A DNA stretch of 64,000 nt from Lamellibrachia satsuma (GCA_033239005.1 BSQZ01000070.1:1616617-1680616); one strand, 5' to 3'. Shown: positions 13,101-23,240, counted from the stretch's first letter. Numbers and translations: made by a program. The notes: a model not told the origin generated them from the letters alone.

Positions 13101-13179
13101 ATTCGCTCCCGCCTCCCACTATGTGCCCCGCGCCTTCAAGATGAGCTGGGGACGGAACTCGAAGAAGAACAACGAGTGA
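1027..13179 (+). CDS. Gene A: LRP-family receptor, 3' part (EGF/YWTD propeller, TM)
   Basis: This is the 3' portion of a single-pass cell-surface receptor of the LDL-receptor-related family. Such proteins bind extracellular ligands through six-bladed YWTD propellers flanked by EGF modules. Thirteen exons join in frame: 1027-1137, 1468-1719, 2358-2508, 4223-4354, 5073-5190, 5640-5793, 6236-6352, 6961-7203, 8307-8478, 8833-8957, 10381-10537, 11393-11505, 12077-13179. They give about 982 residues: EGF, propeller, EGF, propeller, transmembrane helix, and a tail of roughly 330 residues. All introns are GT-AG. The first visible exon enters in phase 1, so at least one more propeller and the signal peptide should lie upstream; 1-1026 shows no convincing exon. 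No LDL-receptor class A repeat or NPxY motif is visible. It is a tandem paralogue of gene B. The ligand cannot be told from sequence. AATAAA signals at 14275 and 14523 are possible 3' ends. Confidence 0.9.
1468..1719 (+). CDS. Gene A exon: start of propeller (first blades)
   Basis: The exon is 252 nt, phase 1-1. It begins SKPRYIYSVGDAI and includes LLYFSDTDRDVIYRG, a YWTD-like strand. The homologous exon in gene B is 48609-48884 (276 nt, IYSIGNAI and LLFYADTEHGTITR). Confidence 0.9.
1857..2130. repeat. Imperfect ATC/GAT trinucleotide tract
   Basis: A run of ATC/ATG then GAT trinucleotides fills part of the intron between 1719 and 2358. It produces spurious Met/Ile- or Asp-rich ORFs on both strands. 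Confidence 0.9.
2358..2508 (+). CDS. Gene A exon: YWTD blade
   Basis: The exon is 151 nt, phase 1 to 2. It encodes VDWVSGNVYWTDA, a textbook YWTD strand, followed by RLDGRYHRILL and GVSADPTNR. Gene B exon 9 is also exactly 151 nt (VDWIAGHLYWTDE). Confidence 0.93.
2509..4222. other. Intron of gene A
   Basis: The intron lies between two YWTD-blade exons. It contains five tandem copies of the decamer GTTGTACAAA at 3177-3226. Nothing else recognisable was found. Confidence 0.6.
4223..4354 (+). CDS. Gene A exon: YWTD blade (LFWSE)
   Basis: The exon is 132 nt, phase 2-2. It encodes WLFWSERTKGEIRRSRMDGS and ends PQGLVVDPRMKR. The FWSE strand followed by RMDG and GLVVDP is the canonical propeller blade pattern. 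It has no long ORF of its own but is flanked by TTAG and GTATAT splice signals. Confidence 0.9.
5073..5190 (+). CDS. Gene A exon: YWTD blade (LYWVN)
   Basis: The exon is 118 nt, phase 2 to 0. It encodes LYWVNTDATKLEYTDFDG and ends in DVTVFQ. The acceptor is TTTTGTAG and the donor GTAAGA. It matches gene B exon 11 (LYWTDGGRIE, ending DVTVYE). Confidence 0.9.
5640..5793 (+). CDS. Gene A exon: final blade of propeller
   Basis: The exon is 154 nt, phase 0 to 1. It encodes EYATWTDGKNG and ends AYDVVTYDPYLQPRTT. Gene B exon 12 has the same phases (DYIAWTTSED, ending AYSSNLQPLSK). Confidence 0.9.
6191..6226 (+). repeat. 18-bp direct duplication abutting a splice acceptor
   Basis: Two identical 18-bp copies (ATGTTCTAAACATACGTT) stand immediately before ATGTTCCAG, the acceptor of the EGF exon at 6236. 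Branch-point-like TTCTAAA is thereby duplicated. Confidence 0.85.
6236..6352 (+). CDS. Gene A exon: EGF-like module 2
   Basis: The exon is 117 nt, phase 1-1, with six cysteines (VCNGDSGCEQLCF, TCRC, KSC). The donor is GTACGG. The exon's last bases and the donor are included in a 102-bp tandem duplication. It is homologous to gene B exon 13 (132 nt). Confidence 0.92.
6345..6548 (+). repeat. 102-bp tandem duplication copying a 5' splice site
   Basis: Two near-identical 102-bp copies (6345-6446 and 6447-6548) each begin CGATTCAG|GTACGG. The first contains the last 8 bases of the EGF exon plus its donor; the second is an intronic decoy donor. Only a few substitutions separate them. Confidence 0.9.
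6690..6850 (-). mobile_element. LINE C-terminal fragment (degenerate)
   Basis: Reverse-strand translation gives QLRLFGHVRRRPRG and then GKLPRGRPRNKWLENI. These are the characteristic 'RWFGHV... RGRPRKRWLDNI' C-terminal motifs of non-LTR retrotransposon polyproteins. It lies antisense in the intron upstream of 6961. Confidence 0.6.
6961..7203 (+). CDS. Gene A exon: start of second propeller
   Basis: The exon is 243 nt, phase 1-1. It encodes FFVLFPDPYHKQVYQLSI, then MFYWLDRGAGQIKMSS. Gene B exon 14 is 249 nt with FVLFIDPYRKQAYQL and IYWFDPTENVISRES, the clearest alignment between the paralogues. Confidence 0.92.
7380..8170 (+). repeat. About 23-bp minisatellite in gene A intron
   Basis: Diverged tandem units of about 23 bp (cores TCTTCTAATG, TTTACTTAC, CCTAG) run with a 46-bp higher-order period in the central part. 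The array occupies most of the intron before the exon at 8307. The sense strand is pyrimidine-rich. Confidence 0.85.
8307..8478 (+). CDS. Gene A exon: propeller blade (LYYTD)
   Basis: The exon is 172 nt, phase 1 to 2. It encodes MYPQRISVNPLTNQLYYTDS and AIFVDYDNR. It corresponds to gene B exon 15 ([13 protein letters not shown]), the exon whose acceptor is satellite-amplified there; here the acceptor is single. Confidence 0.9.
8833..8957 (+). CDS. Gene A exon: propeller blade (LLYWS)
   Basis: The exon is 125 nt, phase 2 to 1. It encodes LLYWSSLEPSGKIEVSKLDG and ends EPTGIAVQHG. The acceptor is TTTCCAG and the donor GTAAGT. Gene B exon 16 is the counterpart (LVFWAVKK, ending GLAVDPDG). Confidence 0.9.
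8958..10380. other. Intron of gene A
   Basis: About 1.4 kb of AT-rich sequence between blade exons. I see no repeat array, no recognisable transposon and no RNA gene here. Confidence 0.5.
10381..10537 (+). CDS. Gene A exon: propeller blade (MLYYG)
   Basis: The exon is 157 nt, phase 1 to 2. It encodes GMLYYGDRQQRRVVAVNVTT and ends DNYIYFTAWNKK. Gene B exon 17 is also exactly 157 nt (YLVWWTS, ending WLYYTTWTSK). The donor is GTTAGT. Confidence 0.9.
11393..11505 (+). CDS. Gene A exon: last propeller strand and juxtamembrane start
   Basis: The exon is 113 nt, phase 2 to 1. It encodes AVYRLDINNDNNVTVVSE, then LTDIRVFEKRLPLS. The donor GTAAGT at 11506 makes it join Q-VQSPPGLD of the next exon. 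In gene B the equivalent residues (LTVDLHHPANV, ITDIRSYK) are fused with the membrane exon. Confidence 0.85.
11823..12030. repeat. GAT/ATG trinucleotide tract
   Basis: Imperfect GATGATGATG repeats sit just upstream of the acceptor at 12076. They create a spurious Met-rich ORF reading into the next exon in the wrong frame. Confidence 0.85.
12077..13179 (+). CDS. Gene A last exon: transmembrane helix and long cytoplasmic tail
   Basis: The exon is 1103 nt, entered in phase 1, ending at TGA. A hydrophobic segment from LDIFILIGLILAA runs into LLAARRCRR (about 12097-12180), a membrane helix followed by a basic stop-transfer. The tail of about 330 residues is GC-rich. It contains an Ala-Ala-Gly repeat from GCGGGTGCC nonamers (12480-12535), a thrice-repeated NGS motif (12660-12720), SPP/PPSP-like prolines, YETV as a possible YxxPhi signal, and a Lys/Arg-rich end. 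NPxY, usual in this receptor family, is absent. The only long continuous open frame in this GC-rich stretch is this one; the others are shadows. Confidence 0.88.
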
Positions 13180-14720
13180 ACCGGGACGAACAGGAAATTA
13201 CGTCATCAGTTCTTGCTGCGAATTCGGTTGAGGTGAAAACAAACGGAACATCTCGTCAGCCTGCTTCAACCGCCTATCGTAACATTATTATCAGGACAGC
13301 TATTTTCTTGCATAAGAATAATGCGTTTGTAGGATACTCGGAGATATTTTCACGCAACGATGGATATGTGTTATATGGAATTAACCATGTCACTGTGCAA
13401 ACGTGTATTGTGCAGAGGATGCTAATATTCGTCATATCAGGGTCCGCATTCACGAGAGAAACGTTCTCATGTGTAAATCGGTACATTATTCTGACCACAT
13501 TAAGCCTTGTTGGTGCTCAACACGAAACCTCTTAGCTGATGCATTTCTAAATTCAACTCACGGCTTAAGAGAGTTGTTGACGTGCTTAAGATCGATCAGA
13601 CCTTAATGGAGAGTCCTTATTTCTTTATTTTACCTAGCTTCAGAAGCCCCTTTCACTTCTCGAGATAATCCCTTAACCAGCTTTTGCGTTTTTCCGATAG
13701 CCTCCATATGTATCCTTTTTCTCTAGTTATGTTCAATACTTCGTCGTTGTTTATTTTCTCTTCATCTTATGTTTCCGTCATCACCCATATGCTTCCTGTG
13801 GACGATGATGATATCGTCCTTAGGATATCACCCCCACAGCAGCCTCGCATCCACCGCTTGAGTCGTCCAGTTGGAACACGTAAACATGTCGTTCTTTGTC
13901 AAAACATTCTGATGTGGTCTTCTCCAACTCCAACAGACTGGTCCAGAAAATGCGATTAATGCAGTTAGAGAGTATTGCTATTTTTGTCGATGTCTGTTAC
14001 TACCGCGTCACACACGTCATTATGACGTCACAGACCTGAAATCGTATTAAATCACAATCGTAGTTGTGCAATTCAGCGAATGTCTATGTGTATGCCATTA
14101 CATTTGCCGTATCTTGTATTTATTGTACATATCGTTTCAATGTCTGAAGATTTCATCGTTTCTATGTCTGAAGGTTAAGCTTTGATGTACGAAGCCGTAT
14201 CTAATCAATGAAACAGTGAACTGCGCTAGATTTGCAAAATTGTAGATATCTTGCGCATGATTAAAATGAAATATAATAAATTATTTTTCTTAAATGCTTA
14301 TGTAAATATGATGCTGTGTCGTAGACAATCTGGTATTGCGCGTTAATTGTACTAACTGTATCATGAATTTTTTTGAATATCTTACACATATATGGGTATA
14401 ACGATACCACAACTACTATGCAAGTAATTGTCATGTAACAGTACATCAAAAAGGTATTGGAAACATATTTTACACATCTATATTGAACATGTATTTTGTA
14501 TTGTATTATATTTGTGATAAAAAATAAAGTGATCTAACCATAATATTGACTATCGTGTTCCGGTAATTCTTCATTCGGTTGACGGAAATGGCGTCAAGCG
14601 TAGAGGAAAACAAAGACTGGGGACGAAATGGGACAATGATACACTGAACGTATCTAATTAATACAGATCTTAGGCTACAGCTGACGTTTCCGTACACATT
14701 AGTTTACATGTACATTTATA
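13180..14720. other. Probable 3' UTR / flank of gene A
   Basis: No coding exon was found. AATAAA occurs at 14275-14280 and 14523-14528 and may mark polyadenylation. On the minus strand about 13620-13860 translates to short stretches resembling a LINE C-terminus (NDEVLNITREKGYIWRL), but this is weak. Confidence 0.4.
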
Positions 14721-14724
14721 TATC

Positions 14725-15390
14725 CATGCCCTGGTACATAGATACGTCGACGTCTCACTAGAACAAATGTAGATTTATGTTGACGTTTCTCTAGACCTGG
14801 CATACAAGAACGTCTATGTCACCCTAGATATGGTATACAGAAACGTCTATGCCACTCAAGTCCTGGTATACTGGAACGTCTATGTCACCCTAGACCTGGT
14901 ATACAGAAACGTCCATGCCACTCAAGTCCTGGTGTACAGGAACGTCTTTGTCACCCTAGACCTGGTATAGAGAAACGTCTATATCATCTTAGACCAGGTA
15001 TACAGAAACGTCTATGGCACTCTAGTCCTGGTATACAGGAACGTCTATGTCACCCTAGACCTAGCATACAGAAACGTATATGTCACCCTACAGCTGGTAT
15101 ACAGGAATATCTTTGTCACCCTAGACGTGATATATAGGAAAGTCTGCGTCAACCTATACCTGGTATACAAGAACGCTTATATCACTCTAGACCTGGTATA
15201 CAGGAACGCTTATATCACTCTAGACCTGGTATACAAGAACGCTTATATCACTCTAGACTTGGTATACAGGAACGCTTATATCACTCTAGACCTGGTATAC
15301 AGGAACGCTTATATCACTCTAGACCTGGTATACAGGAACGTCCATGTCACCATTGACCCGGTTTACAGATACGTAAACGTCTACCTATAT
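14725..15390 (+). repeat. 33-bp minisatellite
   Basis: About 20 units of 33 bp have the core ACCTGGTATACAGGAACG followed by a CACTCTAG-like end. Since 33 is divisible by 3, the array yields an 11-residue-periodic ORF (NAYITLDLVYR). There is no sign that it is a gene. Confidence 0.9.
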
Positions 15391-16170
15391 TCAGTACATC
15401 GATGTCTCCCTAGGTGGCGCCATTGTATTTCCTTCCATCCTAGACTTGGTAAGCATGTGAATCGGCGTTTCTTTACACCTCACACACAGGCACACCGACG
15501 TCTACCTAAACTTGCTGCACTATTACTGATGCGTCTACCCATGTCTGGGTACGGGTGTATGTTCCACATGCCAACAGTGTAGTTCCGGGATAGACGTACG
15601 TTGACTAGATCGACCGTAATGAATACTCACGATTATAGAGACCCCGTGCGGTGGCGCCACTGTATTTACTTGGTCCCGGTGTGTTTCACAACAAAACAGA
15701 ATCAGACATGAAGGATACTCCGAACACCAGCCACAAACGACGCAGTTAATTGGTGTTTACATGGTGGAATACTTTCTCGTAACCTGTTTTACTGTACAAA
15801 TGGATACTTAACTGTACAGCCTCAAAAACTGCAAATACATATAATTCCCGCTAGGTGGCATCAGTTCTTACTAATATGTCTTGTTGGATATAACGACTGG
15901 AGAAAACCAGCGGAACGCAGTTTACGTTTTGTTAAATCGGTCGATTACGTTGCACTGCCGGGCAACGTAATACTGTTTTTTTTATTCTCATTGTATAAAA
16001 GTCAAATTATGATTTTTTTTGTTGGGTATTTGCAGCTATGACGGGCAACAAGATATTTTGAATTGGTACCAAATTAAAACACGTTTTTAAGCCAACCCCA
16101 GTGTTCACGCGTCCGTTGGGGGTGTTGGAGCACATTTACATTGCTAGTATTTACACCGTCAGTAATTTGT
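15391..16170. other. Intergenic, no feature seen
   Basis: Apart from the degenerate end of the 33-bp array, nothing recognisable is present before the LINE remnant that begins near 16180. Confidence 0.4.
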
Positions 16171-16179
16171 ACCAGTCAA

Positions 16180-18190
16180 TTATTATTGTCCATTCCTATG
16201 GAATTCCTCTACCATTTATCGAGGCCACCACGGCTCTCTACGTCAATATTGAAGAAGTTGTCCTGTCTGCAGATGATGAGATTGGACTCGCATCGTATCT
16301 CTTTGTAATTGTGCTAGATCTTGCAACGATAACCGTCGTTTGTGAAGATGGCCGGCACTATGATCTATAACTATAAATTTAAATAACCACACCTCGACAG
16401 AGCAGAAGGTATCCAGCAAAGGTTCTTGCTGGTACTGATTTTGCTGATTACATGACTCTACTTTCTAAGCCGAAGAGCTGCTGTACATAGGTAAATCAGC
16501 ATGCAGTTCAGTTGGTCTCCATCTCAAACAGCTCTGATTTATGTGGAAGAAATATGGACGATCACCAACAATATGCAGAACCGATTGAATGGATGTTATA
16601 CACAACTACTACTTAAAGCTTTCAACACCTTCTGTACACGAAAAAGTATCAACAGAGAATTATACACGGAAACACCAACTGTCTCAGAGAAAATCAGACG
16701 GTGACGTGCCCCCAATTTGCAGGTCACTGTTCCAGAAGAAACGAAGTGGTGAGAGAGCTGGTTACTCGGCCACCAGAGCATGAACAGACTAGACAGACCA
16801 GGTCATTGTTCCAGAAGAAAAGAAGTGGCGAGAGAGTTGGTTACTCGGCCACCAGAGCGTGGACAGACCAGGCAGACCAGGTCATTGTTCCAGAAGAAAA
16901 GAAGTGGCGAGAGAGTTGGTTACCCAGCCACCAGAGCGTGGACAGACCAGGCAGACCAGGTCATTGTTCCAGAAGAAAAGAAGTGATGAGAGAGTTGGTT
17001 ACTCGGCCACCAGAGCGTGGACAGACCAGGCAGACCAGGTCATTGTTCCAGAAGAAAAGAAGTGGTGAGAGAGTTGGTTACTCGGCCACCAGAGCGTGGA
17101 CAGACCAGACAGACCAGGTCACTGTTCCAGAAGAAAAGAAGTGGCGAGAGAGTTGGTTACTCGGCCACCAGAGCATGGACAGACCAGACAGACCAGGTCA
17201 CTGTTTGCAGAAGAAAAGAAGTGGTGAGAGAGTTGGTTACTCGGCCACCAGAGCATGGACAGACCAGACAGACCAGGTCACTGTTCCAGAAGAAAAGAAG
17301 TGGTGAGAGAGTTGGTTACTCGGCCACCAGAGCATGAACAGACTAGGCAGACCAGACCACTGTTCCAGAGGAAAAGAAGTGGCGAGAGAGTTGGTTACTC
17401 GGCCACCATAGCATGGACAGACCAGATAGACCAGGTCACTGTTCCAGAAGAAAAGAAGTGGTGAGAGAGCTGGTTACTCGGCCACCAGAGCATGAACAGA
17501 CTAGACAGACCAGGTCATTGTTCCAGAAGAAAAGAAGTGGCGAGAGAGTTGGTTACTCGGCCACCAGAGCATGGACAGACCAGACAGACCAGGTCATTGT
17601 TCCAGAAGAAAAGAAGTGGCGAGAGAGCTGGTTACTCGGCCACCAGAGCATGGACAGACCAGACAGACCAGGTCATTGTTCCTGAAGAAAAGAAGTGGCG
17701 AGAGAGTTGGTTACTCGGCCACCAGAGCATGGACAGACCAGGCAGACCAGGTCATTGTTCCAGAAGAAAAGAAGTGGCGAGAGAGTTGGTTACTCGGCCA
17801 CCAGAGCATGGACAGACCAGACAGACCAGGTCATTGTTCCTGAAGAAAAGAAGTGGCGAGAGAGCTGGTTACTCGGCCACCAGAGCATGGACAGACCAGA
17901 CAGACCAGGTCATTGTTCCTGAAGAAAAGAAGTGGCGAGAGAGCTGGTTACTCGGCCACCAGAGCATGGACAGACCAGACATCGCTTATCAAAACATAAT
18001 TGCGTCTGAATTAAAGAAAACAGCTAGTTAATTTGGTTATGCTGGACACACGTCAATTGAGATGAGATATCTACCTGGCAATAGACAGGGATGGGATTCC
18101 AGTGATGGAATTATTAGAATGAACAGCTTTCACACAGCAATTTCAGCGTGGCTGGATGCTTCGATACAAGTTGAAATGGTGTTTGCATGA
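16180..18190 (+). mobile_element. Degenerate LINE, RT to C-terminus, with internal satellite
   Basis: The plus strand shows reverse-transcriptase landmarks in order: SYGIPLPFIEATTALYVN (from about 16192), SYLFVIVLDLA (about 16300), RQSRRYPAKVLAGTDFADYM (about 16400-16455, a mutated FADD motif), then WTITNNMQNRLNGCYTQLLL (about 16555) and ELYTETPTVSEKIRR. After these the expected 'AGHC..RPPEHG' C-terminal segment is tandemly amplified as the 79-bp array. Stops and frameshifts show it is dead. The type resembles the endonuclease-RT LINEs common in marine invertebrates; the exact clade is not assigned. Confidence 0.7.
16722..17982 (+). repeat. 79-bp minisatellite derived from LINE coding sequence
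   Basis: About 16 units of 79 bp have cores GTCATTGTTCCAGAAG, AAAAGAAGTGGCGAGAGAG and TTACTCGGCCACCAGAGC. Because 79 is not a multiple of 3, each frame shifts from unit to unit. The translated unit (GHCSRRKEVVRELVTRPPEH) matches the LINE C-terminal segment expected at exactly this place. Confidence 0.9.
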
Positions 18191-19310
18191 ACATGTCTGT
18201 CAGGGGCAAATTGTAATGCGCTCTGAGCAACGATGATGATGGTGGTGATGATGATGCTCACCATCATCATCATCTTCATCATCATCATCATCGTCATCAT
18301 CTATAAATTGTCTTCCTGTTTGAAAATAAACGTTTTGTATGAAGTTAATTGTGTACACTCATGATTGCTACTTCGTGTCTTCTAGTGTTGTTATCTTCCT
18401 TATACTTGACAAATATATTTATATCCATTTAACTAAAATATTTATAAAATCTTCAAACTATTAGAAGTTACTTCCACTTAATCTCCTCTGTATCCCCTGT
18501 ATTGTGCCTGGACCATTCATACTTCGTCCCAACCTTTTATTCACTAAGCCAATTTTACACAATGTGAATCTCTAATGGATTGTGAATAATAGTACCGTTT
18601 TTATTCAGTACCTTAATTTACTGAGTAGGGTAGACCCGGTCTGGTTGTAACAACTTTAACATGTCACTTGTAGGACACGGTGTTAAATACATGGAAAATG
18701 TAATTATACTAAATTGGAAATATATCCTATGTCCTCTTAAAGACTGACTGCAACATTCTTTCACTGCGGGTAGTTCAAAGTGCTACACGCGCTTGCCTTC
18801 ACACTATGTGAAATCCTGAAACAATTCAACATTTTAGTTGAACTCTCAAAACATCCAACATGGCACTCTTCTGAAATTATTGTGAATTCTGGGATGGCAT
18901 GAGAGAAATATGAAATACCAGGGTATGATAATAACACCTGGTGAGTGACATTGTATCACAAACTCTTTCAGCTAGGCCCACTGTTACTACCTGCACGTGT
19001 TACTTCTAACACCGGTCTCCCTGGAAACCTTTCTTAACAGGTGCGGTAGGTCTGGAATCAGCAATTACGTGTTAAATAGACACATTGGTGTTCTTTGTTG
19101 ATGCGGTTGCGATAGCTAAGCAATAATTAGTAGCGTTTGTTGAACTGAACCTATTAGGCCTGTGTGGTGTTGTTTTGTTCCCGTCATTAGGTTAAAGACG
19201 GCTCTAACAACAGCACATGAATAGATTGCACCATGGCACACACAACTCTTTCTTCTGCTAGACACTATGTGGACCAACCGACAAACCTAACCTAACACTA
19301 GCACGGCGAA
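18191..19310. other. Intergenic; short GAT/ATC tract
   Basis: A GATGATGATG...ATCATCATC tract at 18234-18301 forms a potential hairpin. The rest shows nothing recognisable. Confidence 0.5.
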
Positions 19311-19319
19311 TATGATATA

Positions 19320-19560
19320 TTGCCTCATGTTGTCTATCCGTGCAATTCGCCCACCTCCGTATGTTCATTGCCTCATGTTGTCTATCCGTGCAATTCGCCC
19401 ACCTCCGTATGTTCATTGCCTCATGTTGTCTATCCGTGCAATTCGCCCACCTCCGTATATTCATTGCTTCATGTTGTCTATCCGTGCAATTCGCCCACCT
19501 CCGTATATTCATTGCCTCATGTTGTCTATCCGTGCAATTCGCACACATGTTTGTTCTTCA
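19320..19560 (+). repeat. 48-bp minisatellite
   Basis: Five nearly identical 48-bp units have the cores CATTGCCTCATGTTGTC and GTGCAATTCGCCCACCTCCG. A diverged pair of related units recurs at 20346-20460. Confidence 0.9.
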
Positions 19561-19635
19561 CATTCAATCGATGTTAATACTAGGCTAGGCTTCGCCGTTT
19601 CCAATGTCCATATGTCGATAATTCAGCCCTTCAGA

Positions 19636-20292
19636 CACACCAACCTTGGTGGCGTCCGAAATGTCATGATATCACTTGTGTCTATACATAATATGCTGTA
19701 TGATATCAGCTATCTGTCTTCACTTGTTTATACATGTCCTTGTTTAGGGTGAGAACCAAAAATAATTCGAAGCATCGTGATGACATTGCATTTCTCAGAT
19801 ATCAATGTAACGACGCAGTTCGCTCTCGTTCGTTCTTTTTCTCTCTTTTTTTGTCTCCAAACTCCTGCGTGGAACGTCAACAACATTTATATTAATTCAA
19901 AACATGCATGTAACTTGTGATGTGTTTGCCTTTGTCGAATGTGGTGATTCATTGCGTTGCGATTATAACTTTGATGTCATTGTGTTTACAAAACAACTAT
20001 TCAAAACAAATGGGTTAGCTCTTTCAAACCGCAAGGTGTACCAGGTGTATCGCGAGATAACACTGGAAAGTGGTAATCATTTTACACTTGACCGAATTAC
20101 TTGGGTAACATTGTCAGCCAACAAAACTGCAGCCAAGAATCTCGAACCCGGATCTCCTGAATGCACGACCAATGCTCTAACCATCGCAGCGCCATTGTGT
20201 TGTGCAACGTTTTGAAACGCTGAAAATACAGTTTCTTTGTCGAAAGCATCTTTGCTTAGTAGGCAAAGACAGACATGTGCAAAGCTAATGGA
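19636..20292 (-). mobile_element. Dispersed repeat with tRNA-like head, copy 1
   Basis: This copy is about 650 bp and matches 28955-29592 in the same orientation. On the minus strand, GATGGTTAGAGCATT (20171-20185) resembles a pol III A box and GGGTTCGAGATTC (20137-20149) a B box. This is the spacing of a tRNA-derived SINE head. It is described as a SINE-like element; a family name cannot be given. Confidence 0.6.
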
Positions 20293-20519
20293 GACGAATT
20301 AGTAGTTGTGTCTATATCGTCATCTTCCCGGGCCCTCTTCATTTCTCGGGCAATTCGCGCACCTCCGGAAGTCCATTGCCTCATGGCGCCTATCCTTGCA
20401 ATTCGCACACATCCGGAAGTCCATTGCCTCACGTTGTCTGTCCGTGCAGTCCGTCTTCGTACATGTTTGTTCTTCACATTCGCCGTTTCCAATGTCCGCA
20501 TGTCGATAATTCAGCCCTT

Positions 20520-20945
20520 CATACACGCCAACCTGTCGTAGGACCCAGACACACCAACCTGTCGTAGGACCCAGACACACCAACCTGTCGTAGGACCCAG
20601 ACACACCAACCTGTCGTCGGACCCAGACACACCAACCTGTCTTCGCACCCAGACACACCAACCTGTCGTCGGACCCAGACACACCAACCTGTCGTAGGAC
20701 CCAGACACACCAGCCTGTCTTCGCACCCAGACACACCAACCTGTCTTCGCACCCAGACACACCAACCTGTCTTCGCACCCAGACACACCAACCTGTCGTC
20801 GGACCCAGACACACCAACCTGTCGTAGGACCCAGACACACCAGCCTGTCTTCGCACCCAGACACACCAACCTGTCTTCGCACCCAGACACACCAACCTGT
20901 CTTCGCACCCAGACACACCAACCTGTCGTAGGACCCAGACACACC
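20520..20945 (+). repeat. 26-bp minisatellite
   Basis: About 16 units of 26 bp (ACCAACCTGTC, then one of three variants CGTAGGA, CGTCGGA or CTTCGCA, then CCCAGACAC). The variants form runs, showing segmental duplication within the array. All three reverse frames stay open, giving Gly/Val/Cys-rich shadow ORFs. Confidence 0.92.
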
Positions 20946-21014
20946 AAAAAAATTTTACTAAATAAGGTTAAGAATAAAATTATAAAAAGATATAAGTTGT
21001 GCTAAGTGCTTAAG

Positions 21015-21592
21015 TATCCAGAGTGGCCAACCCTCCCTTGAAGGTGTCCAGAGTGGCCAGCCCTCCCTTGAAGGTGTCTAGAGTGGCCAACCCTCCATTG
21101 AAGGTGTCCAGAGTGGCCAGCCCTCCATTGAAGGTGTCTAGAGTGGCTAACCCTCCATTGAAGGTGTCCAGAGTGGCCAGCCCTCCGTTGAAGGTGTCTA
21201 GAGTGGCCAGCCCTCCATTGAAGGTGTCCAGAGTGGCCAGCCCTCCCTTGAAGGTGTCTAGAGTGGCCAACCCTCCATTGAAGGTGTCCAGAGTGGCCAG
21301 CCCTTCCTTGAAGGTGTCTAGAGTGGCCAACCCTCCATTGAAGGTGTCCAGAGTGGCCAGCCCTCCCTTTGAGGTGTCCAGAGTGGCCAACCCTACCTTG
21401 AAGGTGTCCAAAGTGGCCAACCTTCCATTGAAGGTGTCCAGAGTGGCCAGCCCTCCCTTGAAGGTGTCCAGAGTGGCCAACCCTCCCTTGAAGGTGTCCA
21501 GAATGGCCAACCCTCCATTGAAGGTGTCCACAATGGCCAACCCTCCCTTGAAGGTGTCCAGAGTGGCCAACCCTCCTTTGAAGGTGGCTACA
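21015..21592 (+). repeat. 30-bp minisatellite
   Basis: About 19 units of 30 bp (GAGTGGCCAACCCTCC, then TTGAAGGTGTCCA). Alternating CCA/CTA and AA/AG variants in the left half indicate a 60-bp higher-order unit. Both strands are open because 30 is divisible by 3. Confidence 0.92.
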
Positions 21593-22195
<603 letters not shown>

Positions 22196-22223
22196 TAAGA
22201 TATTTGAAACAACTGACTGGTTG

Positions 22224-22225
<2 letters not shown>

Positions 22226-22258
<33 letters not shown>

Positions 22259-22268
22259 TGTTCTAAGC

Positions 22269-22342
<74 letters not shown>

Positions 22343-22348
22343 GCTTAG

Positions 22349-22424
<76 letters not shown>

Positions 22425-22440
22425 GCTTAGAACATGCGAG
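22226..22440. repeat. AT tract bounded by a 14-bp inverted repeat
   Basis: (TA)n contains GCATGTTCTAAGCG at 22256-22269 and its exact reverse complement CGCTTAGAACATGC at 22424-22437. A partial third copy, CGCTTAGAA, is at 22342-22350. The whole can fold as a long hairpin or cruciform. Confidence 0.92.
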
Positions 22441-22869
22441 TTATATCATTTAGATGTTCCTTGTTTGACCTAGCCGTGTAATAAAGTGCACACATAATTA
22501 TTCATCTTGACATGCCTTCTGTCTATCGTATTACAAAGAAGGTCTTATGTCATCAGAGTGCAATTACTCAGAGCTTTAAAGGTAACGGGTCTGATCGTGT
22601 TTATAATAACATCTAGACAGAACAAATGTGTTGTAAAGAACCAAAATTTTTTAGTTAACAGTTATATGTTAATGAATATCGATTTTGGTGTTTAGCATGC
22701 CACATAAATATGACATTAAAATTATATGTTTTAATTTTGCGTGATTCATTATAACATATTTGGCAGTCTATGTGTTACTGTATATAAAATGATGTTTCAT
22801 TAGAAACGACCAAACTTTGTAACACACACACGCGCGCACATATATTATGTGAAAATTGTTTGTTTGTCT

Positions 22870-23000
22870 TATCTAGTGGGGCTCATTAGCGTACTGATTT
22901 GAACCCCGGACTGTCTCGAAGTTTGGGCATTTTCGTTCACCTCGCGTTGCCTCACTTCATCCAGCTGTATAAATGAGTACCCGGCAAGAGACATTTAAGG
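22870..23000 (-). mobile_element. SINE remnant (minus strand)
   Basis: The reverse complement reads TGCCGGGTACTCATTTATAC, AGCTGGATGAAGTGAGGCAA, then CTTCGAGACAGTCCGGGGTT. This resembles a widespread marine-invertebrate SINE tail. Related copies are at 41890-42005 and 56310-56480. The family name is not assigned. Confidence 0.55.
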
Positions 23001-23149
23001 ATATATTTGAACGATTAATCTTGGCATAGTAATTGCAGCGCGGTTGAATGCTTCCCATAGAATTCGAGTTAGTATTAGAAGGAATATGTGAACTGTAAAC
23101 CGACTTGACCTAAGCACGATATATAAGAACTTACCGTTGTCGTTGTGTA

Positions 23150-23240
23150 GAATAACAATACTACATACCAGTGTCGGATTAACCAGGGCACAAGTGGTAC
23201 GTACCACAGGTGCGTACCACAGGTGGTACGTACCAGGCCC
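23150..23240. repeat. Short palindromic GGTACGTACC cluster
   Basis: GGTACGTACC palindromes (23196 and 23223) flank a GTGCGTACCACAGG element. This forms a small local inverted/direct repeat beside the LINE remnant. Confidence 0.6.

Noticed and set aside
20130..20195. A functional tRNA gene on the minus strand
   Set aside because: A and B boxes are recognisable, but the acceptor and anticodon stems do not pair convincingly and the segment is part of a dispersed repeat. It is treated as a SINE head.
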